A DNA stretch of 64,000 bases from Barnesiella sp. An22 (lineage in GTDB: Bacteria > Bacteroidota > Bacteroidia > Bacteroidales > Barnesiellaceae), in NCBI RefSeq assembly GCF_002159975.1, contig NZ_NFJR01000003.1:1-64000 (forward strand), in the 5' to 3' direction. The notes beneath the pieces are model-generated. The model saw nothing but the letters and a program-made list of their open reading frames with translations. It had not been told where the DNA came from and did not search any database. Positions 22,436-30,901 of this stretch are shown one piece after another; position 1 is the first letter of the stretch; each line of letters starts with the position of its first letter. Position numbers and translations under genes: made by a program.

Positions 22436-24187
22436 TTAGATGCCCAGCTCTTTCTTGATGGCCTCGATCTTGGCATCGGCGGCAGCGTTGGCGGCGTCGT
22501 AGTCGGCATAGCTGTCCATCTTGATGCCGCGCACCTCGATGTAGAACTTAATCTTGGGCTCGGTACCCGAGGGACGGATGGAGACTTTGGAGCCGTCGGC
22601 GGTGAAGTATTGCAGCACGTTGGAGGTGACGGGCATGTCGAGTTTCGACTTTTCGCCGGTGACGGGGTTGAGGGCTTCGAGCGAGTCGTAGTCCTTGACG
22701 CATACGACCGGCGAACCGGCGAGCTCTTTCAAGGGGTTGGCGCGGAAGCTCTTCATCATGGCCACAATCTCCTCGGCACCCGATTTGCCCTTGCGAACGA
22801 CCGAGATGCCTTTCTCTTTGGAGAAGCCGTATTTGATGTAGATGTCCTGCAACATCTGGTACATGGTCATGCCCTTGTCCTTGGCCCAGGCGGCAATCTC
22901 GGCCATGAGCGAGATGGACGATACGGAGTCTTTGTCGCGCACGAAGTCCTCGGGGAGGAATCCGTAGCTCTCCTCACCGCCGCCGATGTAGCGGGCCTTG
23001 CCCTCGTTCTCGCGGATAACCGAGGCAATCCACTTGAAGCCGGTGTAGCAGTCGTACATCTTGAAGCCGTTGCGCTCGGCAATGGTCTTGATGGTTTCGG
23101 TGGTGACGATGGTCTTGACGATGTACTCGTTGCCCTTGAGCAGCCCCAGCTCCTTGTTGCGGGTCATGAGGTAGTTGAGGAATATCATCACAATCTGGTT
23201 GCCGTTGATGAGGACAAACTCGCCCTTGTCGTTGCGGACGGCCATGCCGATGCGGTCGGCATCGGGGTCGGAGGCTACGACGAGCTCGGCATCGGTCTCA
23301 ATGGCTTTCTTGATGGCCATGTCGAGGGCGGCGGGCTCTTCGGGGTTGGGCGACACGACGGTGGGGAAATCGCCGCTGACCACATCCTGCTCGGGCACGT
23401 GGATGATGTTGGTGAAGCCGAAGTTCTTCAGCGAGGCGGGCACGAGGCGCACGCCGGTGCCGTGGATAGGCGTGTAGACGATTTTCATGTCGTGGTGACG
23501 GGCAATGGCCTCGGGGCTGAGCGAGAGGGTCTTGATGCGGTCGAGGTAACGGCGGTCGATCTCCTCGCCGATAATCTCGATGAGAGCGGGGTTGCCCTGG
23601 AATTTCACATCCTTGACCGAGGTAATCTTGTTCACCTCGTCGATGGTGTTCTTGTCGTGGGGGGCAATCATCTGGGCACCGTCGCTCCAGTAGGCCTTAT
23701 AGCCGTTGTACTCCTTGGGGTTGTGCGAAGCGGTGAGGATGACACCACTCTGGCAGCCCAGCTCGCGGATGGCGAACGATACCTCGGGGGTGGGACGCAG
23801 GGCGTCGAAGAGGTATACCTTGATGCCGTTGGCCGAGAATACGTCGGCAGCCACCTCGGCAAAGCGGCGGCTGTTGTTGCGGCAGTCGTGACCGATGGCC
23901 ACCTTGATCTGGGGCAGGTCGGCAAATGCCTTCTTCAGGTAGTTGGAGAGTCCCTGGGTAGCGGCCCCCACGGTGTAGATGTTCATGCGGTTGGTGCCTG
24001 CACCCATGATACCGCGCAGACCGCCCGTACCGAACTCGAGATCCTTGTAGAAGGCCTCGATGAGGTCGGTCTTATCTTCGTTGTCGAGCATGGCCCGTAC
24101 AGCGGCTTTCGTCTCTTCGTCGTAGCCTTCGCCCAGCCATACCTGAGCTTTGGCCTCTACTTGTTTCAATAATTCTTCGTTTCCCAT
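22436..24187 (-). CDS. Phospho-sugar mutase (phosphoglucomutase type)
   Basis: This 583-residue alpha-D-phosphohexomutase interconverts hexose 1- and 6-phosphates. It shows the phosphoserine loop TASHNPKEYNGYK, the metal-binding loop DPDADRIG, the sugar-binding GGEESYGFLPEDFVRDKD and the phosphate-binding RPSGTEPKIKFYIEV. Length matches the long PgcA-like group. The start at 24187 (MGNEELL) is preferred over 24202 since it keeps the family's usual N-terminus. A full promoter lies about 60-90 bases upstream. Confidence 0.92.
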   Translation of the reverse strand: MGNEELLKQVEAKAQVWLGEGYDEETKAAVRAMLDNEDKTDLIEAFYKDLEFGTGGLRGIMGAGTNRMNIYTVGAATQGLSNYLKKAFADLPQIKVAIGHDCRNNSRRFAEVAADVFSANGIKVYLFDALRPTPEVSFAIRELGCQSGVILTASHNPKEYNGYKAYWSDGAQMIAPHDKNTIDEVNKITSVKDVKFQGNPALIEIIGEEIDRRYLDRIKTLSLSPEAIARHHDMKIVYTPIHGTGVRLVPASLKNFGFTNIIHVPEQDVVSGDFPTVVSPNPEEPAALDMAIKKAIETDAELVVASDPDADRIGMAVRNDKGEFVLINGNQIVMIFLNYLMTRNKELGLLKGNEYIVKTIVTTETIKTIAERNGFKMYDCYTGFKWIASVIRENEGKARYIGGGEESYGFLPEDFVRDKDSVSSISLMAEIAAWAKDKGMTMYQMLQDIYIKYGFSKEKGISVVRKGKSGAEEIVAMMKSFRANPLKELAGSPVVCVKDYDSLEALNPVTGEKSKLDMPVTSNVLQYFTADGSKVSIRPSGTEPKIKFYIEVRGIKMDSYADYDAANAAADAKIEAIKKELGI

Positions 24188-24246
24188 ATATTCAGAATTC
24201 AATAGTTAATTGTTTCGTCGATTTACAGTTGTTTATTTCGCTGTGA

Positions 24247-24279
24247 CAAATTTAGTTATTTCCTCGAGACTGATGCAAA
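24247..24279 (-). promoter_or_regulatory. Promoter of phospho-sugar mutase gene
   Basis: On the minus strand TTTG (24276-24279), a 21-base spacer and TAAATTTG (24247-24254) form a full Bacteroidetes promoter. Confidence 0.75.
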
Positions 24280-24330
24280 AATTAAGAAAAAGTTTCGTAT
24301 CGTTTTCACCGTTCGAGGCAAGAACCGGGT

Positions 24331-25974
24331 TTAGAACTGCGGAGCCTTCTCGAGGAAACGGTCGCCGGTCTGGCGCACGATCTCTTCGTAATACTCCTGG
24401 GAGTAGCCGGGGAAGAGGGGCGAATCGGGCAGGCCGTAGCCGTTGTCCTTGAAGTGTCCGTTCTCTTCGCGCTTCACGTTACCGTCGACAAATTTGACCA
24501 TGAGGTATTCGCCCAGTTGCTTCCAGCGGGCGGTCGAAGCCTCGGCAGCCTCGCAGCTGTACTGGGTGAGGAAGGCCACGGCCTCGGCGGGCGAAGTGGC
24601 GTAGAGGTCGGCAGCAGCCTTGTCGATGGCAGCCTGGCGGGCGTTGAGCGAGCCCTCTATGGCGGTCTGCACCTTGCGGATGTCGCCGATCATGGGCTCG
24701 TAGCGGGCATAGGCCATGTTGGCTACCCAGTTGTGAACCCAGAAGGCCGAGGTCCAGGAGAAGTCGTACATCGAGCCGTTGCTGGGGCTGAAGCACTCGG
24801 GCACGCGGGTGATGCTGCAGTACATGGGCACATAGATGCAGGTGTTGGCATCGTCGACACCGAACCAGAGCACACCGCCCACGGCGTCGGGCAGCCAGTT
24901 GCGCATCTGGCCCACGAGGGTGAAGCCGGTCTGCTGCGTGGCGATGGCCCGCTCCATGCAGTAGGATTTACCCTCGACCTGGAACGACATGGGGCGGAAA
25001 CGGTACGGCACCTTGAAGGGACCGGCGCCCACATCCTGCGTCATGTCGAAGGGGGTACCCTCGAAGTGGTCGCGCATGGCATCCTTCATATCCTGCACGG
25101 TGAGTTTGCGCGAGGGCTTGATGTAGAGGGGGAAGGGGTTGTAGACCTCGCCGTTGATGTAGGGGAGGTACTGGTCCATGGTCGAGTCGTACTTGCGGAA
25201 GAAGGCCCACACGCGGGCATCGCAGGCCCGCAGAGCGCCGAAGTCGGCGGGGTAATAGGTCTGGGCAAAGCTGAAATCCTTGTTCAGGCCGTCGAAGTAG
25301 CCCATCTCGCGGGCAAAGGAGATGACATCGGGCGAGTAGAGGCAGTTCTCCTTGTCGTCGAGGGGAATCTTGTGAATGCGGGGATAGTTGGCGTGGCCGG
25401 CAATGCAGTCGTCGGGGATGCGGATAGCCACCCACACGGCACCGCGACGGTCGGGGCCCTTGCCGATGAGGTCCATCACCCACACCTCGTTGGGGTCGGC
25501 AATGGTGAAGGACTCGCCGCTGCTGCAGTAGCCGTATTTCTTGACAAGGCCGGTCATCACCTTGATGGCCTCGCGGGCGGTCTTGGCCCGCTCGAGACCG
25601 AGTTGGATGAGCGAACCGTAGTCGATGATGCCGGTGGTATCGACCAGCTCGGGACGTCCGCCCCAGGTCGATTCGACAATGGTGAGCTGATGCTCGTTCA
25701 TGTTGCCCACCACGGCATAGGTATGCTCTACCTGCTCGATTTCGCCCAGCGGTTTGTTGGTGTCCCACTCGACAATCTTGCGCATGGAGCCCTTGGGCCA
25801 GTCGGCAGCCGGCGACGAGGTGAGCGCCCCATACAGGGTATGGGAATCGGCCGAATAGGTTACCAACACACTCCCGTCGGCCGTAGCCTGCTTACCGGCT
25901 ATCAAACTCGTACAGGCCCACGCCTGCGGCCAGGCGGCCACGGTCAAAAGAGATAAAATCGCTAATTTTTTCAT
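24331..25974 (-). CDS. C69-family dipeptidase, exported
   Basis: This 547-residue dipeptidase starts at 25974 (MKKLAILSLLTVAAWPQAWA). Signal cleavage after AWA would expose Cys21 in CTSLIAGKQATADGSVLV, the N-terminal nucleophile of peptidase family C69, so secretion and activation may be one step. Other family features are the YAVVGNMNEHQ and ESTWGGRPELVD segments and the CSSGESFTIADPNEVWVMDLIGKGPDRRGAVWVA block. It should act in the periplasm or outside the cell on dipeptides. It lies between the phospho-sugar mutase and the M23 peptidase, on the same strand as both. Confidence 0.9.
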   Translation of the reverse strand: MKKLAILSLLTVAAWPQAWACTSLIAGKQATADGSVLVTYSADSHTLYGALTSSPAADWPKGSMRKIVEWDTNKPLGEIEQVEHTYAVVGNMNEHQLTIVESTWGGRPELVDTTGIIDYGSLIQLGLERAKTAREAIKVMTGLVKKYGYCSSGESFTIADPNEVWVMDLIGKGPDRRGAVWVAIRIPDDCIAGHANYPRIHKIPLDDKENCLYSPDVISFAREMGYFDGLNKDFSFAQTYYPADFGALRACDARVWAFFRKYDSTMDQYLPYINGEVYNPFPLYIKPSRKLTVQDMKDAMRDHFEGTPFDMTQDVGAGPFKVPYRFRPMSFQVEGKSYCMERAIATQQTGFTLVGQMRNWLPDAVGGVLWFGVDDANTCIYVPMYCSITRVPECFSPSNGSMYDFSWTSAFWVHNWVANMAYARYEPMIGDIRKVQTAIEGSLNARQAAIDKAAADLYATSPAEAVAFLTQYSCEAAEASTARWKQLGEYLMVKFVDGNVKREENGHFKDNGYGLPDSPLFPGYSQEYYEEIVRQTGDRFLEKAPQF

Positions 25975-25994
25975 ATCTAATCGGTTATTGTTAT

Positions 25995-27653
25995 TTACCA
26001 AACAAATGAGCCGGTGTATTCCCGCTCGTTGCCACACATGTCGGTAGCCCGTACCCGCAGGGTGTGCTTGCTACCCTTCTTCACCCGGTTGCTCTCGAGG
26101 CGATACGAGATGCGGCCGGTCTTGCCATCGAGTTCGAAGAGGACAAACTTGCCGTCGATTTCGCCTCGATAGCTCTTGAGGCCGCTGGCATTGTCGGCCA
26201 CCTTGAGCACCACGGTGCCCCGCGAGCCCCAACGCTCGGGCGTCACGGGCTGGATGGTGGGTGCCACCGAGTCGACCGCTACGGCATAGGAGCCGAAGTT
26301 GCGGATTTTGGCCTTGTACCAGCCGTCGGCATACTCGCCCGCTACCGGGTAGACCCGGCTGCCCTTGATGCGCACCAGGTAGTATTGCCGCTTGTCGGCC
26401 AGCGGGTCGCGGGTGAGGCGTATCGAAATCTCGGCCGGACGGTGCAGCGAAATGTCGTCCGGGCCGATGATGTGAGTATCGGAGTAGTAGCGGTTCGACT
26501 CGAGTTTGCGCCGCGTAAAGTCGATGTTTTCGTACAATGCCCCGGCGGGGACGAAGATACCAAAATCGTCTTTCTTATACAAATTGTCGACGGCATACGA
26601 GAAATAGATGCCCGATTTCTGGGGCTCGACCGGCTCTTGCAGCCGCCCGACCAGCGAGAAGTTCAGCACCGATTGGTTGCCGTCGTAGTCGGTGAGCACA
26701 TAGCGGCAGGGATAGACGCGCTCCTCATCGACGTGGAGAATGCCGTGATTGTCGACCTGCTTGTAGATGGAACGCAGGCGGTTGCCGGGTGCCACATAGG
26801 TGCGCATGATTTTCCCGTCCTCGGTGAAGCTGTTGATGTAGCGGGTCTCGTCGAACGAGTAGCGGTAGATATAGGTCGAGAAGAAGAGGCTGTCGTCGAC
26901 ATAGAGGTCGACCTGATGCACGCCGTATTTGTTGGCCGTGCCGGTCATGCGGTCGTAAGCCTCGATACCGAACGAGACATCGCCCCAGGCCGGAATGGGT
27001 TCGCCTATCGAGTAGGCCCCGGCACCGCTCTTGGTAGCCTTGCGCTCGAGCCGGCGGGACGAATTTTCCATCACCCCGGCATGCGTATAGACCACCACCC
27101 GACGCGCCTCGGGAGCCACGTCGTCGGTAATGTATTGCGAAAGCCACTCCTGCGGGTCCATGGGGTCCTGGGTAGCCGTGTCACGGATGTCGAGGTGCAG
27201 GTGAGGCCCGCCCGACGAACCGGCGTTACCGCTGTATCCGATCATATCGCCCTGCCCTACCGGGATTTCGCCCTCGGCAAATTCGCAGTCGATCGAGAAG
27301 CCCTCTTGCTCATATTGCAGACGACGCACAATCTCGTCGATAAAAGGGGCAAAACTCTTCAGGTGACCGTAGACGGTGGTCAACCCCGACGGGTGATTGA
27401 TATAGACCGCACGGCCGAAGCCCCACGGCGAAACCACGACCCGCGACACATAGCCGCCATCCATCGCATAGACCGGCAGGCCGGTGCGACCCTGGGTTTT
27501 CAAGTCGATACCCGAATGGAAATGGTTGGGGCGCAACTCCCCGAAATTGGCACTCATCAACAAAGGTATTTTCAACGGCGCAATCATTTCGCCACGGCAC
27601 ACGGGGACAACGAGAGCCAGAACTACCCCCAGCCATATACCACGTAAACGCAT
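25995..27653 (-). CDS. M23 (LytM-type) metallopeptidase
   Basis: This 552-residue exported protein has a signal peptide in residues 1-20. The M23 domain follows directly: HFHSGIDLK (His46 and Asp50) and GGPHLHLDIRD (catalytic HxH, about 158-160) are the zinc and catalytic motifs, so the enzyme is probably active against peptidoglycan cross-links. The long C-terminal part is beta-rich (VAPTIQPVTPERWGSRGTVVLKVADNASGLKSYRG is Ig-like) and may bind cell wall or partners. It starts before the C69 gene with 20 bases between them. Its promoter lies within a repeat array. Confidence 0.9.
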   Translation of the reverse strand: MRLRGIWLGVVLALVVPVCRGEMIAPLKIPLLMSANFGELRPNHFHSGIDLKTQGRTGLPVYAMDGGYVSRVVVSPWGFGRAVYINHPSGLTTVYGHLKSFAPFIDEIVRRLQYEQEGFSIDCEFAEGEIPVGQGDMIGYSGNAGSSGGPHLHLDIRDTATQDPMDPQEWLSQYITDDVAPEARRVVVYTHAGVMENSSRRLERKATKSGAGAYSIGEPIPAWGDVSFGIEAYDRMTGTANKYGVHQVDLYVDDSLFFSTYIYRYSFDETRYINSFTEDGKIMRTYVAPGNRLRSIYKQVDNHGILHVDEERVYPCRYVLTDYDGNQSVLNFSLVGRLQEPVEPQKSGIYFSYAVDNLYKKDDFGIFVPAGALYENIDFTRRKLESNRYYSDTHIIGPDDISLHRPAEISIRLTRDPLADKRQYYLVRIKGSRVYPVAGEYADGWYKAKIRNFGSYAVAVDSVAPTIQPVTPERWGSRGTVVLKVADNASGLKSYRGEIDGKFVLFELDGKTGRISYRLESNRVKKGSKHTLRVRATDMCGNEREYTGSFVW

Positions 27654-27750
27654 ATTATCCTTTCTTTTTCTACATCGTGTAAAACGGTAGCCTCTACCCG
27701 ACCGTATCGAATCTGATGCGAGATCCCGAGGCTCGACCCCTTACATCCTT

Positions 27751-27985
27751 GCAAAGATAGTGAAAGGTGAGAGCAGAGACAAATGAAAACCAAGTTTTCA
27801 ATTTGACTATGCCGAGCCGCATCCTATCTTCGTGTAACAAAGATAGTGAAAGGTGAGAGCAGAAAAAATAAGCTCGCTTGATTTTTTATGCCGAACCGAA
27901 TCCTATTTTATGAAAAGATAGTGAAAGGTAAATACAAAAAGACTAACTTGTTTGAGATTTTTTTGCCATGCCGCAGTATTTCCAT
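27751..27985. repeat. Three diverged copies of a promoter-like repeat
   Basis: The gap between the M23 and RhuM genes contains three tandem copies, each about 70-85 bases, beginning CAAAGATAGTGAAAGG (27752, 27838 and, with AAAAGATA, about 27914). Each continues with an A-rich middle and ATGCCGA[A/G]CCG... ATCCTAT. In copy 1 the middle forms a small hairpin (GAAAAC/GTTTTC). Read on the minus strand, CAAAGATA is a TATCTTTG -7 box. The rest of the gap (27986-28073) shows nothing further. Confidence 0.75.
27752..27783 (-). promoter_or_regulatory. Promoter of M23 peptidase gene (in repeat copy 1)
   Basis: On the minus strand TTTG (27780-27783), 20 bases and TATCTTTG (27752-27759) match the consensus fully. 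It points at the M23 ATG about 100 bases away. The second copy has the same -7 box but no TTTG at the right distance. Confidence 0.7.
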
Positions 27986-28073
27986 TCCCAAAGAAGGAAC
28001 CTCCTTTGCCCGTTCTTTCTGCCAAATTCTGAGAAACACACCTTTCACAAACAAACATATCGGATAAAAACAA

Positions 28074-28081
28074 TATATTTG
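28074..28081 (+). promoter_or_regulatory. -7 box of rhuM-like gene (TATATTTG)
   Basis: TATATTTG lies 71 bases before the ATG at 28152. No clear -33 TTTG is present. Confidence 0.45.
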
Positions 28082-28151
28082 CAAGAGAGCGTCATATGAC
28101 TCAACCCATATTCAAACATCAACTGAAATACTCTTTTGAAAAAGACATGTC

Positions 28152-29180
28152 ATGAGCAAAAAACTCCAGATACGTAACAGCACGGCCGAATTTCTCATAT
28201 TTCAAATAGAAAACCAAGAAGACGGTATAGAAGTGATGTATAGAGACGAGACCCTTTGGCTGACCCAAGACGCCATTGCTCTACTGTTCGACAAAGGTCG
28301 CTCTACAATAACCGAGCATTTGCAGAATATCTTTCAAAGTGGTGAGTTACAAGAAGATTCAGTTTGTCGGAAATTCCGACGAACTGCCGCCGACGGAAAA
28401 GAGTACGCTACAAAGTATTATAATTTGGATGCCGTTATCTCGGTCGGTTACCGAGTCAATTCGATACGGGCAACGCAATTCCGTCAGTGGTGCACATATA
28501 TTCTGCGTCAATTTGCCATACGAGGTTATGTCATTGACAAAAAACGTATGGAGAATGGCTCATTTCTCAATGAAGACTATTTTGAGCATCTGCTTGCCGA
28601 GATTCGTGAAATTCGATTGAGCGAGCGCCGCTTCTATCAAAAGCTGACCGATATTTACGCAACAAGTATCGACTATAACCGCAACGCTCCCACTACCCGT
28701 TTGTTTTTCCAAAAAGTACAAAACAAGATACACTATGCGGTTCACGGGCACACGGCTGCAGAGTTGATTGTAGAACGAGCCAATGCCGAAAAAGAACACA
28801 TGGGCCTTACCTCTTGGGAAAACGCGCCTAATGGAAAAATCGTAAAAACCGATGTGGCGGTTGCTAAAAACTATTTGAAAGGAGACGAACTGGAGTCGAT
28901 GGGAAGAATTGTTAACGCGTTTCTCGATTTGGCTGAAGACAGAGCCAAGCGTCGCATTCCCATGACAATGGAAGACTGGGCCATACGAATAGATAAATTT
29001 CTGGATAGTGACGACAGGCCCATATTGGCCGATGCCGGAACCGTATCGACCGAGCAAGCCAAATTATATGCCGAAACCGAATTTGAAAAATATCGCCTCA
29101 TCCAGGATAAATTGTTTCAATCGGATTTTGACCGATGGAATGATAACCCGCTGATTGATTTCGACAACGACAAGGAGTGA
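28152..29180 (+). CDS. RhuM-family protein
   Basis: This 342-residue soluble protein has the characteristic RhuM opening: YRDETLWLTQDAIALLFDKGRSTITEHLQNIFQSGEL, an HTH-like region, followed by SVCRKFRRTAADGKEYATKYYNLDAVISVGYRVNSIRATQFRQW. The C-terminal part includes a Fic-adjacent-like helical domain. The family was named from a Salmonella pathogenicity island, but its biochemical role is unproven; it is found across gut Bacteroidales, often in accessory regions. It stands alone between the promoter-like repeats and the T9SS beta-helix gene. Confidence 0.88.
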   Translation: MSKKLQIRNSTAEFLIFQIENQEDGIEVMYRDETLWLTQDAIALLFDKGRSTITEHLQNIFQSGELQEDSVCRKFRRTAADGKEYATKYYNLDAVISVGYRVNSIRATQFRQWCTYILRQFAIRGYVIDKKRMENGSFLNEDYFEHLLAEIREIRLSERRFYQKLTDIYATSIDYNRNAPTTRLFFQKVQNKIHYAVHGHTAAELIVERANAEKEHMGLTSWENAPNGKIVKTDVAVAKNYLKGDELESMGRIVNAFLDLAEDRAKRRIPMTMEDWAIRIDKFLDSDDRPILADAGTVSTEQAKLYAETEFEKYRLIQDKLFQSDFDRWNDNPLIDFDNDKE

Positions 29181-29223
29181 ATCGTCAAAGGTAACTCCCG
29201 CTTCAACCATCACCCCTAAACAC

Positions 29224-29260
29224 AAAAAAGCAGCCCCACCTGAATATTCAGGCAGGGCTA
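29224..29260 (-). terminator. Terminator of beta-helix gene
   Basis: On the minus strand the stem GTAGCCCTGCCTGAA / TTCAGGTGGGGCTGC (29230-29260) is followed by TTTTTT (29224-29229). It lies 43 bases after the stop codon at 29303. Confidence 0.75.
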
Positions 29261-29302
29261 CACTATAACCAATCCTATCTCCTACCGGAGAAACACATTA
29301 GA

Positions 29303-30666
29303 TTACAACATTACTTTTTCAGCTTTCTTGCTTACTCCGTCGGTGAGTACGAAGATGACGCAACGAGCACCCAGCTCCTGTTTGTCGACCGTGAGTTGAC
29401 CGGCAGCCTCGGCAGTATAGAGCGTGCGGCCCAGCATGTCGACTACGGTGAGGGTGAAGCGACGGTCGGCGGTGTTGACAACCGTAACCTGGTCGCCATT
29501 GCGAGCGATTACGAAATCGGAAGCATCGGCAACAACCGACGAAATGGCCGATTCATCATCATCGAGACCTCCGTATTCATAGGCACCGATATCTCTTGTA
29601 CCGGCAGCATACTTGCCACGAATATCGGTCGCGGGGATGAGTTCGGCATAGGTACCCGTAGCGTAACCGGCATTTACGGCGTCGCTGTTCTCGGCCGTCA
29701 AAGCCAGGTAAGGTACATAGTTGTCGGTCGAGAGTTCGGTGGCCAGAGAAACCATCGAGAGCGGATACGAGGCCAGCGTCTCCACGCGGTTGTTGTACAG
29801 GTCTTTCTTGTCGTTGAAGCACTCGTCGTCGATGAATTCGTTGACACCACGCTCGGCACCTACGATGATGTTGTTGTAGCCAATGATGGGCGAACGGAGG
29901 TCGGCAACCGAATAACCCTCGGCACCAAAGATACCCGAAGCGTTGGCAAATACGAGGTTGTTGATGAAGATAACTTCGCCGCCCTTTTCGCCGTAGATGT
30001 CGCCTACACGCAGAGCACCGTCGTTACCGTAGAAGGTGTTGTTTATAATTTTGACGGGGATTTCGCTGTTGTCCGATACATCGATGGCAGCCTGGTTGGC
30101 CAGGACGGAGGTGTTCTCGAGGAAGGTACAGTTGACAATCTTCACCTCTTTCATGTTGGAGTATCCGGCACCGGCATCTTTCGTCGAGATAGCCGTACCC
30201 ACACCGTTCAGGTCGTTGCGGTAGAAGGTACAGTTCTCTACCAGCAGCGTACCGGCCTCGCCATTGTTCACACCGGCTTGTACGATGGCAGCACCCGTAC
30301 CGTAACCGCTGTTCACGTAGTTGCCGTCGAAATAGGAGTTGCGAACCGTTACACTCACACCACGAGAAGCAATACCCGAGCCCCCCGAGCCCGACTCGTT
30401 GTCGATGAAGGTACAGCTATCGACTACCAGCGTGTTACCGGCAAAGAATACACCACCGCCGGGGTTATACTCGATCTGGCGACCGTTGAGGAAAGTGATG
30501 CCCTTCAACGACAGGTCGCAACCACCGACAGCACGCAAGATGCGGGCACCTTCGCCACCATCCTTACCGGCTTTCTCGGCGGCGCGCAGCGTGGTGTTGT
30601 CGCCGATAATCGAAACAATCTTGTTGTTACCCAAATCCAACACCGAAGCCGCTACCAACGTGATAA
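29303..30666 (-). pseudogene. T9SS beta-helix surface protein, 5' end missing
   Basis: This frame encodes about 450 residues of a right-handed parallel beta-helix protein: repeats of VVDSCTFIDN, TVRNSYFDGNYV, LVENCTFYRND, IVNCTFLENT and IINNTFYGND, then a TDIRGKYAAGTRDIGAYEY end-cap and a C-terminal secretion domain (TLTVVDMLGRTLYT ... AEKVML) of the type IX system. Homologues begin with a signal peptide and more helix rungs. Here the natural sequence begins near V-I-T-L-V-A-A-S-V and upstream the same strand runs antisense into another gene's end, so there is no export signal. It is probably a 5'-truncated remnant created by rearrangement; a short chimeric start up to 30733 exists but looks accidental. 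Confidence 0.75.
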
Positions 30667-30668
30667 CC

Positions 30669-30878
30669 GTCCGTACCCGCCGGACCGACCGGGAGATTAT
30701 CGTCACAGGCATCGACGGCAACTGCCGGACCACCTGCTACACGCTGTGCGGTCAAGTGGTCTTTGCCGGACAGGTAGCCAACGACGAGCCCATTGCCCTA
30801 CACAACACCGCTGCGGGGGTCTATCTGCTCGACCTGCAAAACGAGACACAACACTACACCTGCAAGATTATTCTATAA
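30669..30878 (+). pseudogene. Orphan T9SS C-terminal domain (3' end of lost gene)
   Basis: About 70 codons encode a complete T9SS type A sorting domain: DREIIVTGIDGNCRTTCYTL, GQVVFAGQVAND, AAGVYLLDLQNE, and a final TCKIIL before the stop. No upstream part of this plus-strand gene is present; the sequence before 30669 belongs to the opposite-strand beta-helix gene. It is followed after 23 bases by the GH3 gene, so the lost gene probably preceded GH3 in the same operon. Confidence 0.72.
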
Positions 30879-30901
30879 CCTACTAATTCCACACATACAC
30901 A

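Noticed and set aside
30339-30878. Complete plus-strand gene of about 180 codons
   Set aside because: Only the part after 30669 is homologous to a protein family (T9SS domain); the rest is antisense to the beta-helix gene.
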